Source of the DNA: Methylococcus capsulatus str. Texas = ATCC 19069
GTDB lineage: Bacteria; Pseudomonadota; Gammaproteobacteria; Methylococcales; Methylococcaceae
Direction of reading: 5' to 3'
Length of the DNA: 64,000 bases
NCBI RefSeq assembly: GCF_000424685.1
Contig: NZ_AUKJ01000018.1
Coordinates: forward strand, 237,814-301,813
The notes under the pieces were generated by a model, which saw only the letters and a list, made by a program, of their open reading frames with translations, had not been told where the DNA came from and did not search any database. Position numbers and translations under genes: made by a program. The first letter of the stretch is position 1. Every line of letters begins with the position of its first letter. Below, one piece after another: positions 38,728 through 46,732 of the stretch.

Positions 38728-39267
38728 ATGGTCATGGCCCGCAGCGCAGTGCTGGAAGCAGCGCCGATCTTGGGCGATTCGGGGGCCGAGTGCCTGGGCG
38801 AGGGGCTGCCTGCCGAAGCGGAGCGGCATCTGCGTCTGGCCGGCCAGAACTATCACCGGGACGAGGTGGCGTTGGGGCATCTCCGGGCCGCCTGGGAGCA
38901 CGCACCGGGGCATGCGGCGGTCTACATCGGCAAATACCGGTTCTATTTTTACAAGAACCGGCTGGCCGAAGCCTTGGAAACCGCCAAGGAATGCCTGGTG
39001 AAGGCGGCGCTCGACAACGGCATGTCCCCCGATTGGCGGGAGGCCAGACCGGAGGATGCGGATTTCTCCAGCTTCGAGGCCGTCCTGCCGCGGTTTTTCC
39101 TGTTCACGCTCAAAGGCTATGCCTATTTGCAGATGCGCCTGGGCAACCTGGAAGAAGGCCGGGCCGCGGTCGAGAAACTGCTGGAGCTGGATCCGACGGA
39201 CAAGCTCGGCGGCAGGGTGTTGATGGGCGTCCTGGAGAGGCAGGCCAATGGGGACGACGAGGAGTGA
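38728..39267 (+). CDS. TPR-like protein of the nif operon
   Basis: A 179-residue helical protein with TPR-like pairs (A-L-G-H-L-R-A-A-W-E-H-A-P-G-H, G-Y-A-Y-L-Q-M-R-L-G-N-L-E-E-G-R, K-L-L-E-L-D-P-T-D). It probably acts in protein-protein interaction during nitrogenase assembly, an inference from position only. A second ATG two codons on is an alternative start. It overlaps the next gene by 20 bp. Confidence 0.78.
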   Translation: MVMARSAVLEAAPILGDSGAECLGEGLPAEAERHLRLAGQNYHRDEVALGHLRAAWEHAPGHAAVYIGKYRFYFYKNRLAEALETAKECLVKAALDNGMSPDWREARPEDADFSSFEAVLPRFFLFTLKGYAYLQMRLGNLEEGRAAVEKLLELDPTDKLGGRVLMGVLERQANGDDEE

Positions 39268-40039
39268 GATCGAGGAGGCGCGCGACTGGCAGGGCAATCT
39301 GCTGGATTGCAGCCGCTGCGAGCAGCGGGAAGGGCTGACCGAAGGCCGCTGTCATCTCGGCCACGCCTGCGTGCACGATCGCTACGCCCGCCGTATCGAC
39401 CGGTTCTTCAGGTGGAATCCGGATCTGGCCAAATCCTACCTGGATCATCCGTATTTCGAGACCCGGGCAGTGGCGGCCAAGCACGTGGAGCTGTTCTACC
39501 TGCCGCGGCTGGTGGCGGATCCGGACGAGACCGTCCGGCAGAGTGTGGCCCAGCGCCTGCCCGTGCGCTCGAAACCGTTCGAAATCCTCCGGCACGATCC
39601 GCACCGGGACGTCCGGGTCAGAGTGGCCGAGCGGCTGGAGCCGCGCGATTTGGCCACGATGATCGGAGATACGGATTATTTCGTGCGGCAGATCGTGGCA
39701 CGGCGCCTGCCGCCCGGTCTGCTGGTGAAGATGATCCACGATCCCGATCCGGAGGTTCGCAAAGTGGTGGCACAGCGGATTGCGCCGGAATGGCTGCCGA
39801 CGCTGGCGGCGGATACGGAGATGCCGGTCCGGCTGGCGGCGGTCAGGCGCATGGACAACAAGCAGCTGCGGCAGTTCGTCAAGGACCCGGACTGGCGCTT
39901 GCGTTACGAGGTCGCCGGCCGGCTGGAGCTCGCCGATCTGGAGCCCCTGCGCGCCGATCCGGACCCGGCGGTGCGGGAGTTGGTGGCGCAGCGGCTCGAT
40001 CCACCGCGGGGCGAAGGCGTTTGGCCGGAGGCATGTTGA
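39248..40039 (+). CDS. 4Fe-4S leucine-rich repeat variant (LRV) protein
   Basis: A 263-residue protein with an N-terminal four-cysteine motif (C21, C24, C35, C41) followed by about seven copies of a roughly 24-residue helical repeat (L-V-A-D-P-D-E-T-V-R-Q-S-V-A-Q-R-L, I-G-D-T-D-Y-F-V-R-Q-I-V-A-R-R-L). This is the architecture of the LRV protein from the Azotobacter vinelandii nif region, whose N-terminus holds a [4Fe-4S] cluster. The precise role is unknown; a scaffold or redox-sensing partner is possible. Confidence 0.9.
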   Translation: MGTTRSEIEEARDWQGNLLDCSRCEQREGLTEGRCHLGHACVHDRYARRIDRFFRWNPDLAKSYLDHPYFETRAVAAKHVELFYLPRLVADPDETVRQSVAQRLPVRSKPFEILRHDPHRDVRVRVAERLEPRDLATMIGDTDYFVRQIVARRLPPGLLVKMIHDPDPEVRKVVAQRIAPEWLPTLAADTEMPVRLAAVRRMDNKQLRQFVKDPDWRLRYEVAGRLELADLEPLRADPDPAVRELVAQRLDPPRGEGVWPEAC

Positions 40040-40060
40040 CGATGTATCGAGAGGTTAGCC

Positions 40061-40381
40061 ATGGGTGACATCAGTCGCGACAGCGATAGCATGGAACTGA
40101 ACGATCCGCCGAAGTTCAACTTCGGGGAAAAGGTCAGATCCAAGAAGGTAGTGCGCAACGACGGCACTTTCACCGGCGCGGAAATCGGCGAAGTGCTGGT
40201 CAAGAAGGGTGAGGTCGGCTACGTCAAGAGCATCAACACCTTTCTCCAGCAGTTCTATATCTACGCCGTGGACTTCCCGGACCGGGGTTATGCGGTCGGT
40301 ATGAAGGGTCGGGAGCTGGAGTCGGTCGACAATCCGCCGCCCCCGAAGCAGGACGCCGAACCGAGGGGGGAAACCGCATGA
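40061..40381 (+). CDS. nifZ: NifZ family protein (copy 1)
   Basis: A 106-residue protein with the NifZ core F-N-F-G-E-K-V-R-S, I-G-E-V-L-V-K-K-G-E-V-G-Y-V, F-Y-I-Y-A-V-D-F and G-M-K-G-R-E-L-E. NifZ assists formation of the second P-cluster on NifDK. The gene overlaps the second NifZ-type gene by four bases. Confidence 0.92.
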   Translation: MGDISRDSDSMELNDPPKFNFGEKVRSKKVVRNDGTFTGAEIGEVLVKKGEVGYVKSINTFLQQFYIYAVDFPDRGYAVGMKGRELESVDNPPPPKQDAEPRGETA

Positions 40382-40647
40382 TCGACCAACGCGCTCCGAT
40401 CTATCAGTGGGGACAGAAGGTCTCCACCGAAGTCGACATCTTCAACGACGGTAGTTACCCCGATCATGAACCGGAGGCGCTGCTGGTCGCGGCCGGCACC
40501 GAGGGCGAGATCGTCCAGATCGGCCATCACGAGGAAGCCAACATTCCGGTGTATCTGGTCGAATTTCCCGGAGGCTACGTCATCGGCTGCTTCGAGGAGG
40601 AGCTGCGCTCGGAACGGAAATCGGTCCAGGTGGCGGGCCTGCTCTAG
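40378..40647 (+). CDS. NifZ family protein (copy 2, short)
   Basis: An 89-residue second NifZ-like protein: W-G-Q-K-V-S-T-E-V-D-I-F-N-D-G, G-T-E-G-E-I-V-Q-I-G, Y-L-V-E-F-P-G-G and F-E-E-E-L. Tandem NifZ-type genes imply duplication and specialisation. The ATG is inside the preceding stop (ATGA), so the two are coupled. Confidence 0.85.
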   Translation: MIDQRAPIYQWGQKVSTEVDIFNDGSYPDHEPEALLVAAGTEGEIVQIGHHEEANIPVYLVEFPGGYVIGCFEEELRSERKSVQVAGLL

Positions 40648-40692
40648 CGGGTGACGGCGGAGGGCCGGGTCATGGGGTACGGAGGCGGCGTC

Positions 40693-41037
40693 ATGGGCAG
40701 CATTCAGGCGATAGCGAATACCCAACCCAACGAGCTGGATCTGAAACGCATCGAACGTGCCATCCAGGCCCGCAAGCGCTACCGCTATGTCACCCCCGAG
40801 GTGCATCCGACCGAGGATGGCTATCTGATCCAGAGTTCCTGCTGTTCGCGCAACATCGATCCCAACGGTGGAGTCATCGACATCGCCCGGCTCGAGTTCA
40901 AGCCGAGCCGTGGCTGCTGGTGGCTGTACCACAAGGATCACGCGATCGGACACTGGATCATGCACGGCGAGTATCGCTCGCTGCAGCAAATCCTGGCGCT
41001 GTTGAACGAAGACCCGAACAGGCGGTTCTGGCAATGA
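40693..41037 (+). CDS. nif-operon protein of unknown function, 114 residues
   Basis: A soluble protein with Y-L-I-Q-S-S-C-C-S-R-N-I-D, I-D-I-A-R-L-E-F-K-P-S-R-G-C-W-W-L-Y-H-K-D-H, and a tail L-N-E-D-P-N-R-R-F-W-Q. Three cysteines (two adjacent) and aromatic residues could bind a metal or cluster. The start is set at 40693 by a GGAGG seven bases upstream; GTG 40651 and ATG 40672 lie in the same frame. The stop overlaps nifS (ATGA). I do not recognise a named family. Confidence 0.8.
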   Translation: MGSIQAIANTQPNELDLKRIERAIQARKRYRYVTPEVHPTEDGYLIQSSCCSRNIDPNGGVIDIARLEFKPSRGCWWLYHKDHAIGHWIMHGEYRSLQQILALLNEDPNRRFWQ

Positions 41038-42182
41038 GCGAGACCTCGATCTACCTGGACAACAACGCCACGACACGGCCGGCTCCGGAGTGCGTGGCGG
41101 CGATGATGGCCTGCCTCCAGATGCATTATGGCAACCCCTCCAGCAAGCATCGTCTGGGCGAGGCCGCCAAGATGGAGGTCATCGCCGCACGGGCCAGGCT
41201 CGCCGCGCTGCTGGGCGCCTCTCCGGCGGAAATCGTTTTCACCAGCGGTGGTACCGAATCCATCCAGCAGGCCATCCGCGGTGCGCTGGCCTTGGCGGCG
41301 GACAAGCGCCGGGTGGTGACCAGCGCCGTAGAGCATCCGGCGACCTTGCTTCTGCTGGAGCATCTGGAAGCGCAGGGGCTCGAAGTGATCCGTCTGCCGG
41401 TCGACCGGCAGGGGCGCCTTGATCTCGCCATGCTGGATGCCGCGCTCACTCCCGATACCGGCTTGTTGAGCCTGATGTGGGCCAACAACGAGACCGGCGT
41501 GCTGTTTCCCATCGCGGAAGCGGCGGCGCTGGCCGCGAGCCGGGGGGTACTGTTCCATTGTGATGCGGTCCAGGCCGTAGGCAAGCTGCCCATCGATTTG
41601 AGACTGGTGCCGCTGGATTTCCTGTCCCTGTCCGGACACAAGCTGCATGGCCCCAAAGGCATCGGCGCGCTGTTCGTGCGCAAGGGCCGCAAACTGCCGC
41701 CGCTGCTGTTGGGTCACCAAGAACGCGGGCGCCGCGGCAGCACCGAGAATGTGGTGGGCATCGTGGGGCTGGGCGTGGCGGCGGAACTGGCGGCGGAACA
41801 TTTGGCGAGCGGGATGGACGCCGTCGCCCGGCTGCGCGACCGCCTGGAAAGCCGGCTGCTCGCTGCGTTGCCGGGGGCTTCGGTGAACGGCGCCGGTGCG
41901 CCTCGGGTGGCCGGGACGTCCAGCTTCAATCTGGGGAATGTCGAAGCCGAGCTGGTGCTGGACAAGCTGGACCGCGCCGGGGTCTGCGCCTCTGCCGGAG
42001 CGGCCTGCAGCGCGGGTGGTACGGAGCCTTCCCACGTGTTGACGGCGATGGGGCTGGGGAAGGAGGGAGCATTGGCCACCCTCCGTTTTTCATTGAGCCG
42101 CTACACCACCGTGGCCGAGGTGGATGCCGTGTGCGGCCTGTTGCCGGGGATCGTGCGCAGCCTGCTGGCCGAGGCGGCGTGA
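41034..42182 (+). CDS. nifS: Cysteine desulfurase NifS
   Basis: A 382-residue PLP enzyme that mobilises sulfur from cysteine for Fe-S cluster assembly. Visible are Y-L-D-N-N-A-T-T at the N-terminus, F-T-S-G-G-T-E-S, the PLP-lysine in S-G-H-K-L-H-G-P-K-G, and the catalytic cysteine loop near residue 325 (V-C-A-S-A-G-A-A-C-S-A-G-G). It is shorter than the ~400-residue Azotobacter NifS. No nifU lies beside it in this window, so the scaffold must come from elsewhere or from the HesB-like protein. Confidence 0.95.
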   Translation: MSETSIYLDNNATTRPAPECVAAMMACLQMHYGNPSSKHRLGEAAKMEVIAARARLAALLGASPAEIVFTSGGTESIQQAIRGALALAADKRRVVTSAVEHPATLLLLEHLEAQGLEVIRLPVDRQGRLDLAMLDAALTPDTGLLSLMWANNETGVLFPIAEAAALAASRGVLFHCDAVQAVGKLPIDLRLVPLDFLSLSGHKLHGPKGIGALFVRKGRKLPPLLLGHQERGRRGSTENVVGIVGLGVAAELAAEHLASGMDAVARLRDRLESRLLAALPGASVNGAGAPRVAGTSSFNLGNVEAELVLDKLDRAGVCASAGAACSAGGTEPSHVLTAMGLGKEGALATLRFSLSRYTTVAEVDAVCGLLPGIVRSLLAEAA

Positions 42183-42240
42183 TCCCCGGCCGATTCCGAA
42201 ACGACCGACCGATTTTTTCAACCTCTGACCCGGAGTCTTC

Positions 42241-42459
42241 ATGAAGGTAATGATCCGTAGAAACGCCGCTGGCGAACTGTCCGCCTATGTTCCCAAGAAA
42301 GACCTGGAGGAGCCGATCGTGTCCCAGGAGAAACCGGAAATGTGGGGGGGCACGGTGACGCTGGCCAACGGCTGGCAGCTCGTACTTCCGGAGATGGCCG
42401 AAGGCACGACGTTGCCGATCACGGTCGATGCCAGGAAGCTCGCCGGGAGCGACGACTGA
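42241..42459 (+). CDS. nifT: NifT/FixU protein
   Basis: A 72-residue protein with the NifT pattern M-K-V-M-I-R-R-N-A-A-G-E-L-S-A-Y-V-P-K-K-D-L-E-E split across its N-terminal half, then W-G-G-x-V-x-L-A-N-G-W. It is conserved in nif clusters and usually follows nifK; here it follows nifS. The role is dispensable and poorly defined. Confidence 0.93.
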   Translation: MKVMIRRNAAGELSAYVPKKDLEEPIVSQEKPEMWGGTVTLANGWQLVLPEMAEGTTLPITVDARKLAGSDD

Positions 42460-42461
42460 CC

Positions 42462-42740
42462 ATGGCGCTCACGACGGAAGCGCTCGAGCGGATTCGGAGC
42501 CAGCTTGGCACAGCGGCTACGGCGGCGGAGCAGGTTTCCGCCTTGCGCCGCGCCTTTCCCGGTCTGTCCGTCACCCGTTGCGACGCCGGCGACATCGATA
42601 CGGAGACGCCGGTGCTCGAAACGACCCGGTTCAACCTGTATCTGCTCGATGCCGCCGATCATTGTGCCCGCGTGACCGCCGACCTGAGCCGCGCCACCGG
42701 CCTGATCCTGGCCGAGAAACCCAAGGGGGCGGCGCCATGA
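42462..42740 (+). CDS. DUF6129-like nif-associated protein
   Basis: A 92-residue protein with S-A-L-R-R-A-F-P-G-L-S-V-T-R-C-D-A-G-D and F-N-L-Y-L-L-D-A-A-D-H-C. It resembles small nif-cluster proteins classed as DUF6129 (recalled, moderate certainty). It sits between nifT and the DegT-like gene, overlapping the latter by four bases. Function unknown. Confidence 0.75.
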   Translation: MALTTEALERIRSQLGTAATAAEQVSALRRAFPGLSVTRCDAGDIDTETPVLETTRFNLYLLDAADHCARVTADLSRATGLILAEKPKGAAP

Positions 42741-43891
42741 GCGTCCAGCCGAGCATACTGTTTTCCGATCCGGACATGAGCCTCGCCGAACTGGAGGCGG
42801 TCGAGGAAGTGCTGAAATCGCCGAGGCTTTCCGCCGGCTCGGTGGTTGAAGATTTCGAAGCCGCCTTCGCCGAATATCTGGGTCGGAAACATGCGGTGGC
42901 GGTGAGCAGTGCCACGATGGGGCTGCTGCTGGCGCTTCGGGCTTACGGCATCGGGCCGGGCGACGAAGTCATAGCCCCTCCTTTCGGCTTCCGCGAAACC
43001 GCCCATGCCATTACGCTGGCCGGCGCGAAGCCGGTGTTCGTGGACATCGACTACTGGACCTGCACCCTCGTGCCGGACAAGGCGGCTGCCGCCGTCACGC
43101 CCCAGACCAAGGCCATCCTGGCCAGCAACGTCAACGGCCACCCGGCGCTGTGGGCGCAGCTCCGGGCGCTGGCCGACGAATGCGGCCTGATTCTGATCGA
43201 GGATTCCAGCGAGGCCATCGGCTCGCGTTATCAGGGCAGGCTGGTCGGAAGCTTCGGTGACTGCTCGATCTTCGACTTCACCCAGCCCAGTGCCCTCACC
43301 ACCGGTGAGGGTGGCATGGTGGTGACCGACGACGGGAATCTGGCGCTCCGCCTGCGCGGCCACCGCAACCGCCGCCTGGACGAGCGTAACTCGGTGGTGT
43401 TGGGCGATTCGCCGCCGTACCGGGCGGAAATGAGCGACATCAACGCGGCCCTCGGCCTGGCCCAACTGAAGCGGCTGGACGGGATACTCGAGCGGCGTAA
43501 GGACGTCGAAGCCTATTACGATGCCTTCATGCAGTCCTTCGAGGGCATCAAGCCGGCTTATCAGGCGCCGGAGGTCGACGAACTGCACTGGATGGTCTAC
43601 CTGGTGCATCTGGGGACGCGCTTCACCCGTTCCAGCCGTGACGTGGTCATCCAGGACCTGGCGACGGCGGAGGTGGAATCCGTGGCTTTCTGTTCGCCCC
43701 TGCATACCCAGCGCCATTACCTCGACCTGGGTTACCGCAAGGGCCAGTTCTTCGTGACGGAAAAGCTGGCGGACCGGGCCATCGCCCTGCCGTTCCACTG
43801 CCATCTCACGGAAGACCAGATCGGCTTCATCGTCCAGACCGCCAAGGATTCATCCGTCAACGTGGGCGCCGGTGCCGCGATCTATCTGTGA
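42737..43891 (+). CDS. DegT/DnrJ/EryC1/StrS-like protein lacking the PLP lysine
   Basis: A 384-residue member of the sugar-aminotransferase fold family, with V-S-S-A-T-M-G-L-L-L-A-L, P-P-F-G-F-R-E-T-A, the PLP-phosphate/N1 region I-E-D-S-S-E-A-I-G and T-T-G-E-G-G-M-V-V. In relatives the motif before T-T-G-E-G-G reads x-x-x-K-x-x; here it is T-Q-P-S-A-L, so the Schiff-base lysine is Ser185. Classic transamination is therefore unlikely; a PMP-dependent or binding role is possible. It is embedded in the nifB operon between coupled genes. Confidence 0.88.
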   Translation: MSVQPSILFSDPDMSLAELEAVEEVLKSPRLSAGSVVEDFEAAFAEYLGRKHAVAVSSATMGLLLALRAYGIGPGDEVIAPPFGFRETAHAITLAGAKPVFVDIDYWTCTLVPDKAAAAVTPQTKAILASNVNGHPALWAQLRALADECGLILIEDSSEAIGSRYQGRLVGSFGDCSIFDFTQPSALTTGEGGMVVTDDGNLALRLRGHRNRRLDERNSVVLGDSPPYRAEMSDINAALGLAQLKRLDGILERRKDVEAYYDAFMQSFEGIKPAYQAPEVDELHWMVYLVHLGTRFTRSSRDVVIQDLATAEVESVAFCSPLHTQRHYLDLGYRKGQFFVTEKLADRAIALPFHCHLTEDQIGFIVQTAKDSSVNVGAGAAIYL

Positions 43892-43902
43892 GCGAAGAGA
43901 CG

Positions 43903-44244
43903 ATGTCCGGTTATCTACGTACCGGAATTCGGCGGAATGCAAAGGTCTGCGTGACCGTCCTGCCCTCCGGCAAGACGGTCGAAATCAGCAGTGGCAGCCG
44001 TCTGCTGGACGCGGTGCTGCTGACGGGCGATGCGATCGTTCCCCGCTGTGGCGGCCATGCCCGATGCGGGGAATGTCACGTGCTGGTGCGATACGGCGGA
44101 CGCGGCTTGTCCAAGATCCGTCCCGACGAGCGGGAAAAGCTCGACAACATGCGAGGTACGGAGACCCTGTCCAGGCTGTCCTGCCAGGCGGTCCTGGGCT
44201 CCCGTGAGATCACCATCGAACTGATGTTCCAGAAGAGAGGATAA
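43903..44244 (+). CDS. Adrenodoxin-type [2Fe-2S] ferredoxin
   Basis: A 113-residue ferredoxin with the cluster motif C-G-G-H-A-R-C-G-E-C (C-x5-C-x2-C) and a fourth cysteine in L-S-C-Q-A-V. The spacing is that of adrenodoxin/putidaredoxin-type proteins rather than plant type. An upstream GTG at 43888 overlaps the DegT-like stop and is an alternative start; the ATG at 43903 has an AAGAGA site. It is a candidate electron donor to a neighbouring nif-operon enzyme. Confidence 0.85.
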   Translation: MSGYLRTGIRRNAKVCVTVLPSGKTVEISSGSRLLDAVLLTGDAIVPRCGGHARCGECHVLVRYGGRGLSKIRPDEREKLDNMRGTETLSRLSCQAVLGSREITIELMFQKRG

Positions 44245-44249
44245 CTCCC

Positions 44250-44480
44250 ATGACGACCCCAGAAAAAATCGAATCCTTGATCCATGTCCGCTTCGCGCCC
44301 AATGGCACGGTCATGGAAATCGGCGAGCGCCCGCCGGGCGTCGAGGCGCAGACCTGGTTCAACTACCTAAGCCAGAACACGTCCAACTGCTACCAGGCAC
44401 TGGCCGGCGGACGCGGCATGTTCCGGCTGCCGCGTCCGCAAGTGGATGCGCTCAAAGCCGCCCTTTCATCCGCGGGGTGA
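44250..44480 (+). CDS. nif-operon protein of unknown function, 76 residues
   Basis: A small protein with I-H-V-R-F-A-P-N-G-T-V-M-E-I-G-E-R-P-P-G and W-F-N-Y-L-S. It is 5 bp after the ferredoxin gene and overlaps a possible GTG start of the next, so it belongs to the operon. No domain is recognised. Confidence 0.78.
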   Translation: MTTPEKIESLIHVRFAPNGTVMEIGERPPGVEAQTWFNYLSQNTSNCYQALAGGRGMFRLPRPQVDALKAALSSAG

Positions 44481-44485
44481 ACCTC

Positions 44486-45328
44486 ATGACGGCAACGATA
44501 CCCACCGAGATTCAGGCCGGGCTGGCCGGCGGCCAGGTCATTCCGTACCTGGGTCCTGGCGTGCTGGATCTGGACGGCGGCAGCGCCGTACCCAGCGCTC
44601 CGGAAACCCTGGTGGAGCTGATCACCGCCAAGGTGACCGTGCCCCACAAGATCCGCAGGAATCTCACTGCGGCGGGGCAATACATCGAAAACTTCAAGCA
44701 TCGCAAGACCCTCGTCGGCCTGCTCAAGGAGGCTTTCGCCGCGGCGCCGGCGCCCAACGGTCTGCACCGGTATCTGGCGGGGCAGCCGTTGCCGTTGGTC
44801 GTCGATGCCTGGTACGACGCCAGCATGGCGGCGGCGCTGGCCGGGCGGTCCGATTTCGGACAGGTCCAGGGGGTGAGCCGCGCCGAGCATTTCGGCGAGT
44901 GGGTGCATTATTTCCACGCCGATGGAAGTCCTGCCGCAGAGGCGGACGCTGCGAACTGGAATCTCCTGCTCTACAAGCCACTGGGCGGTATCGCCCCGGC
45001 CGCAAACTTCATCCTGTCCGACTCGGACTACGTCGAAGTGTTGACGGAAATCGACATTCAGACGCCGATCCCGGAACCCGTAAAGCAGATCCGTAGCGGT
45101 CGCCACTTCCTGTTCCTGGGCTGCCGCTTCCGTACCCAGCTGGAGCGGACCTACGCACGGCAAATCATGAAGCGCTCGTCGGATCTGCACTGGGCGGTGC
45201 TGCCGGACGAGCCGACCCGCAACGAAGAGCGTTTCCTGGCGGAGCAGCGCATCCGGCGGATCGATCTGCCGCTCGAGGACTTCGTGCGACGACTGGCGGG
45301 CGCGGCAGCCGCGCGACAGGCGGCTTGA
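44486..45328 (+). CDS. SIR2-like protein at the end of the nifB operon
   Basis: A 280-residue protein resembling the SIR2-like (sirtuin-fold) group: V-I-P-Y-L-G-P-G-V near residue 20 corresponds to the NAD-binding glycine loop, L-P-L-V-V-D-A-W-Y-D-A-S to the conserved N-Y-D-like strand, and H-F-L-F-L-G-C-R-F to the late glycine strand. The catalytic His of deacylases is not obvious, so activity is uncertain. ATG 44486 is used; GTG 44477 is an alternative. As the last gene of the nif unit it could sense or consume NAD in connection with nitrogenase, which is an inference. Confidence 0.72.
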   Translation: MTATIPTEIQAGLAGGQVIPYLGPGVLDLDGGSAVPSAPETLVELITAKVTVPHKIRRNLTAAGQYIENFKHRKTLVGLLKEAFAAAPAPNGLHRYLAGQPLPLVVDAWYDASMAAALAGRSDFGQVQGVSRAEHFGEWVHYFHADGSPAAEADAANWNLLLYKPLGGIAPAANFILSDSDYVEVLTEIDIQTPIPEPVKQIRSGRHFLFLGCRFRTQLERTYARQIMKRSSDLHWAVLPDEPTRNEERFLAEQRIRRIDLPLEDFVRRLAGAAAARQAA

Positions 45329-45366
45329 GCCCAAGGGAATCCGCTTCGGGCCCGCCGAAGGCGTGT

Positions 45367-46116
45367 TCAGCTTGCCCGGATCGCGTCGTATACGCGGGCC
45401 ATTTCGTCGGCGGCCACTTCGGTGACGGCGGCGGGGGCGAAAACATCCGTCCCGGACAACCACTCCCGGCAGCAATCCTCGTTGCGCAGGGCGATGCAGA
45501 CGGCGTGATTGAGCTCATAGAGGCGGAATGCCAGCCCGGCGTCGCGCAGCGAGGACTGCAAGGCATTCTGGACCAGGCTGCGCACCACCCGGTGGGGTTC
45601 CGAATAGGGAATCTCGCCGGCGCGGCCGGCGGCGGCTTCGACGCAGGCGTGCACATCGTAGGAGGCGTGCCCGCGGCAGGCCAGGGGGCGGACCTGGTAG
45701 ATCAGGCAGATCCCGTTCTGGATGTAGGGACAACGCAGCCGCAGCGCGACCCGCTGCGCCTCGTCCAGTCCGCGCGTCTGGGCGTCGGCGTCGGCGATGC
45801 GGGCGGGGAGGTCGATGCCGATGGACTTGAATCTGCCGTCACTCCAGCGGACGTAGCGGCCGATCATCAGCACTTCGGGCGCCGTGGCGGTGACCCGCAG
45901 CGTGCAGCAGGTCGCGCAGCCCTTGTGGCAGGCCAGCGGCGGCTGCCCTTCCGCCTGGATGTCGACGTTGCGGTCGAAGCTGTCCCAGGCCTGGAGCAGC
46001 AGGCCGTCGACGAGACCGTCGCTGCCTTGCCGTGTTTTCAGCGTTTCGGCAAAGGCCCGGTGCTGTGCCTTGAAGAAGGACAAAGGTCCGGAATCGCCGC
46101 CGTCATGTCCCGCCAT
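45367..46116 (-). CDS. YkgJ-type cysteine cluster protein
   Basis: A 249-residue protein of the putative zinc/iron-chelating YkgJ family: L-A-C-H-K-G-C-A-T-C-C near residue 62, C-P-Y-I-Q-N-G-I-C-L-I-Y-Q-V-R-P-L-A-C-R-G-H near 129, and C-C-R-E-W-L late. These cysteines probably bind an Fe-S cluster or zinc. It converges with the SIR2-like gene, 38 bp apart, and is transcribed separately from the nifB unit. Confidence 0.85.
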   Translation of the reverse strand: MAGHDGGDSGPLSFFKAQHRAFAETLKTRQGSDGLVDGLLLQAWDSFDRNVDIQAEGQPPLACHKGCATCCTLRVTATAPEVLMIGRYVRWSDGRFKSIGIDLPARIADADAQTRGLDEAQRVALRLRCPYIQNGICLIYQVRPLACRGHASYDVHACVEAAAGRAGEIPYSEPHRVVRSLVQNALQSSLRDAGLAFRLYELNHAVCIALRNEDCCREWLSGTDVFAPAAVTEVAADEMARVYDAIRAS

Positions 46117-46269
46117 TTCTGGGTCAGCTCCGCAAAAAGTTGTTGCCGTCTGCCCATGATAGCCGGACTGCCGGGTAATAACCATATTATTTGTAGTAGA
46201 ATTGGGCCGAGGGCATCCGGTTCGGTTGTCCGGAGCAATTGATACACGTCGAGGAGCGAGGAGAAAAAC

Positions 46270-46572
46270 ATGGTTGGTGAGTTTTGGTATCGCGGAGAAA
46301 GATTCAGGGCCACGATTCACGGGCGTCCGGGCAAGGAAGAGCTGTTTCTGATCCACATGCTGGAAGACGACGAGGAGGGGCCGGAAATCTCGCTGGACCG
46401 TTTCGAGGATCCCGGCAACGATCCGAACCAGAGCCTGGAAGAGTGCCTGGCCATGCTGGCAGACCGGCTGATGAAGGAACAGGGGATTTCGGCCTCCAGG
46501 CCGGATGCGGACTTCGCCTGGGTCCAGCCGAAGACCGGCGTCAATGTGCACAGCGGCGTACAGGCCCATTGA
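46270..46572 (+). CDS. Hypothetical acidic protein, 100 residues
   Basis: The gene has a GAGCGAGGAG ribosome binding site and encodes a compact soluble protein (E-F-W-Y-R-G-E-R-F-R-A-T-I, M-L-E-D-D-E-E-G-P-E-I, A-D-F-A-W-V-Q-P-K-T-G-V). No motif is known. It is a single gene followed by a strong palindromic hairpin. Confidence 0.7.
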   Translation: MVGEFWYRGERFRATIHGRPGKEELFLIHMLEDDEEGPEISLDRFEDPGNDPNQSLEECLAMLADRLMKEQGISASRPDADFAWVQPKTGVNVHSGVQAH

Positions 46573-46579
46573 CGGGGAA

Positions 46580-46609
46580 AGCCCTGGACGGACCGGTCCG
46601 TCCAGGGCT
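46580..46609. terminator. Perfect 30-bp palindrome after the 46270-46572 gene
   Basis: A perfect inverted repeat of 15 bases per arm (46580-46594, 46595-46609), eight bases after a stop codon. Only GTTTG follows, so as a terminator it is imperfect; a two-strand hairpin or protein-binding dyad is possible. Confidence 0.6.
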
Positions 46610-46732
46610 GTTTGGCAGGGGAGGCAGTCCACCTTGGCCAGTCCGTCACCGAATCGTCATTGGCCGGCCATGGCTCTGACTTAATTCGGGCTTATGGTTC
46701 CTCGCTTCGATCAACCCCCCGCGAAGAGTCCC

